Shown here: positions 5,998-7,240 of the stretch, in pieces
Layout of the letters: each line of letters starts with the position of its first letter
Numbering within the stretch: position 1 is the stretch's first letter
Assembly (NCBI GenBank): GCA_027033555.1
Contig: JALVLE010000389.1
Location: forward strand, 1 to 7,240
Direction of reading: 5' to 3'
Source of the DNA: Caldifarciminota bacterium
Lineage (GTDB): Bacteria; Hydrothermota; Hydrothermia; UBA1063; CAJXJZ01
DNA length: 7,240 nucleotides
Position numbers and translations under genes: made by a program
The notes under the pieces: model-generated
Told to the model about the DNA's origin: nothing
Databases searched by the model: none
What the model saw: only the letters and a program-made list of their open reading frames with translations

Positions 5998-6732
5998 ATG
6001 CAAAGCGGTATCCTTATTATAGGAGGTTATGATCCCACAGGTAGCGCTGGGGTCCTGCAAGATTCAGTCATAATCAGAAGATTCCATATTCCTGTGTTTG
6101 TTATTGCATGCGCCTTTGTTTACGAAAATACATGTCGGGTAGCCAATGTTATGCCACTTGATTTGAATAAACAATTTGAGCTTGCTATGGAGGAAAACCT
6201 GCAGTTTAAAGGGGTAAAAATAGGACTCGTTTATAATAAGGCACAGCTTGAGCTCATTGGCAACTTTCTACTTCAGATAAAACCTGGATTTATAGTTTTT
6301 GACCCTGTAAGGGTTTCAAGTAGTCGTTTTTTAATGTCATTGTTAACACCGGCCGATATTCTCTTTTTTGGTCGTGAGTTTTCACCTGTCCTCACACCTA
6401 ATAGGGAAGAATATATTGATCTATTTGGAAATGTTCCACCTGAAAAAATAGTCAAAGAATACAATCTTTCTCTCGTAATAAAGGGAATGAAAAAAGCGGG
6501 GAATAAAGTAACAGACGTAATAGTCACTTACAAGGGCGAAAAAGCTGAATTACAACATGAAGACCTTTCAACCTCCGACATACATGGTACAGGATGCACC
6601 CTGTCTTCGCTTCTGTCTGTATTTCTGTTCCGGGGACATACCCTTGTAGAAAGTTACAAACTCGCTCTTTCAGAGTTTAAAAATGCTTTGAAAAATACCT
6701 TAAAAGCAGGTTGTCAGAGAATCTTTATTTAA
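5998..6732 (+). CDS. thiD: ThiD-like hydroxymethylpyrimidine (phosphate) kinase
   Basis: A ribokinase-fold kinase related to ThiD, which phosphorylates hydroxymethylpyrimidine and its monophosphate in thiamine synthesis. From ATG 5998 it is 244 residues, about 20 shorter than typical ThiD (266). GGYDPTGSAGVLQD (9-22) matches the N-terminal SDPSGGAGIQAD substrate loop. VKIGLV (73-78), FDPV (101-104) and LTPNREE (132-138) follow in family order. DIHGTGCTLSS (194-204) is the anion-hole/catalytic motif with C200. Differences from typical ThiD are VYENT (41-45) where ThiD has AQNT, no KSG motif after FDPV, and no C-terminal GxGPxHH. The start is chosen from promoter spacing and the family N-terminus; the upstream GTG (5983) adds only five atypical residues. 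No other thi gene lies in the window. It could be a relative with an altered pyrimidine or pyridoxal substrate. Confidence 0.8.
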   Translation: MQSGILIIGGYDPTGSAGVLQDSVIIRRFHIPVFVIACAFVYENTCRVANVMPLDLNKQFELAMEENLQFKGVKIGLVYNKAQLELIGNFLLQIKPGFIVFDPVRVSSSRFLMSLLTPADILFFGREFSPVLTPNREEYIDLFGNVPPEKIVKEYNLSLVIKGMKKAGNKVTDVIVTYKGEKAELQHEDLSTSDIHGTGCTLSSLLSVFLFRGHTLVESYKLALSEFKNALKNTLKAGCQRIFI

Positions 6733-7240
6733 TCGGGGCGGCGATAATTCCTGTAAACCCTGCTTTCTCAATATAACCATGCCTCGGTTCCTCCTCCTCT
6801 GAATAAGGAGGAGAAGACAGTAATGTGGAATAAACATCAATAATATCAAAACCACCAAGTTTCAAAATAGCGTGCACCTCCTCTAACGTATAAAATCTGG
6901 CGTAGCTGTAAAATTTATGACCTTTTTTCTTTTTTTCAAGGTAAAATCTACCCCACGGTGAATTTTTTAGCACAAGACCAAGTATAAGAAAACCATCTTT
7001 TTTTAAGATACGGTAACTTTCTTTTAAAACCCGGACAGGGTCATCAAGAAAACACATGGTCACTATTAAAAATACAGCCTGAAATACTTCATTATCAAAA
7101 GGTACGTGCTCCCCACGGGCTACTATAGGGATAACACCATTTTTTATGCTGATCCTTCTTAAAGTCTCTGAGGGTTCAACTGCAAAATCAATGGAGAGAG
7201 CCTTTGTAAATCTCCCGCTGCCTGATCCTATTTCAAGTGA
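6725..7240 (-). CDS. Class I SAM-dependent methyltransferase (Methyltransf_11 type), N-terminus cut by window edge
   Basis: The frame is open from the right edge, giving 171 visible residues that include the C-terminus. The SAM-binding motif I is LEIGSGSGRFT right at the edge, so probably 30-50 residues are missing. The acidic residue after strand 2 is E22 of the visible part (VEPSE). Then come GEHVPFDNEVFQAVF (the usual 'lPf.d..FD.v' motif), CFLDDPVRVLKESYRILKKD and GFLILG, the standard motif II/III region of the UbiE/Methyltransf_11 class. A C-terminal domain resembling the usual GF-type substrate-arm ending follows (LGGFDIIDVYSTL). The substrate cannot be told from this part. The TAA at 6727-6725 lies inside the end of the thiD-like gene, an 8-base convergent overlap. 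The GTG at 7063 is internal, since the SAM motif lies upstream of it. Confidence 0.88.
   Translation of the reverse strand, partial: SLEIGSGSGRFTKALSIDFAVEPSETLRRISIKNGVIPIVARGEHVPFDNEVFQAVFLIVTMCFLDDPVRVLKESYRILKKDGFLILGLVLKNSPWGRFYLEKKKKGHKFYSYARFYTLEEVHAILKLGGFDIIDVYSTLLSSPPYSEEEEPRHGYIEKAGFTGIIAAPIK

Noticed and set aside
6728..7063. Methyltransferase as a complete 112-residue gene from GTG 7063
   Set aside because: The same frame is open to the window edge and carries the SAM-binding GSGSG motif upstream, so 7063 is internal.

Overview
The window looks like bacterial chromosome from a diderm (Gram-negative-type) organism. It has a BamD-like lipoprotein, a BamB-like beta-propeller and a Spy/CpxP-type periplasmic protein. 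The DNA is A+T-rich. Arginine is mostly AGA/AGG and isoleucine often ATA, a codon style common in thermophiles. I cannot name the species. An uncultivated thermophilic diderm lineage would fit, but that is inference. There are no mobile elements, CRISPR arrays, tRNAs or rRNAs that I can see.

Layout: a cation diffusion facilitator (zinc-type metal exporter) runs leftward off the left edge (841 to 1). A 273-base divergent intergenic region follows. It holds a doubtful 52-codon ORF and a good sigma70-type promoter for the rightward genes. These are a stand-alone DnaB C-terminal-type RecA-fold ATPase (1115-1942), a 700-residue protein joining a duplicated helical/coiled-coil region, one membrane segment and a BamB-like propeller (1983-4085), a BamD-like TPR lipoprotein (4123-4839), and NAD biosynthesis gene nadD (4843-5412). 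A perfect 15-bp-stem terminator closes the run. A leftward Spy/CpxP-like gene (5925-5491) is divergent from a thiD-like kinase gene (5998-6732). The kinase gene converges on, and overlaps by 8 bases, a leftward SAM methyltransferase that runs off the right edge.

Two themes stand out. First, envelope biogenesis: the propeller protein and the BamD-like lipoprotein are adjacent. In known Bam complexes BamB (propeller) and BamD (TPR) both dock on BamA, but here the propeller is tied to the inner membrane and to a cytoplasmic helical region. Second, translation initiation is mixed. The ATPase and Spy-like genes have strong Shine-Dalgarno sequences. The propeller, bamD-like and thiD-like genes have none, and their ATG lies 6-7 bases after a well-formed -10 box, which predicts leaderless mRNAs.
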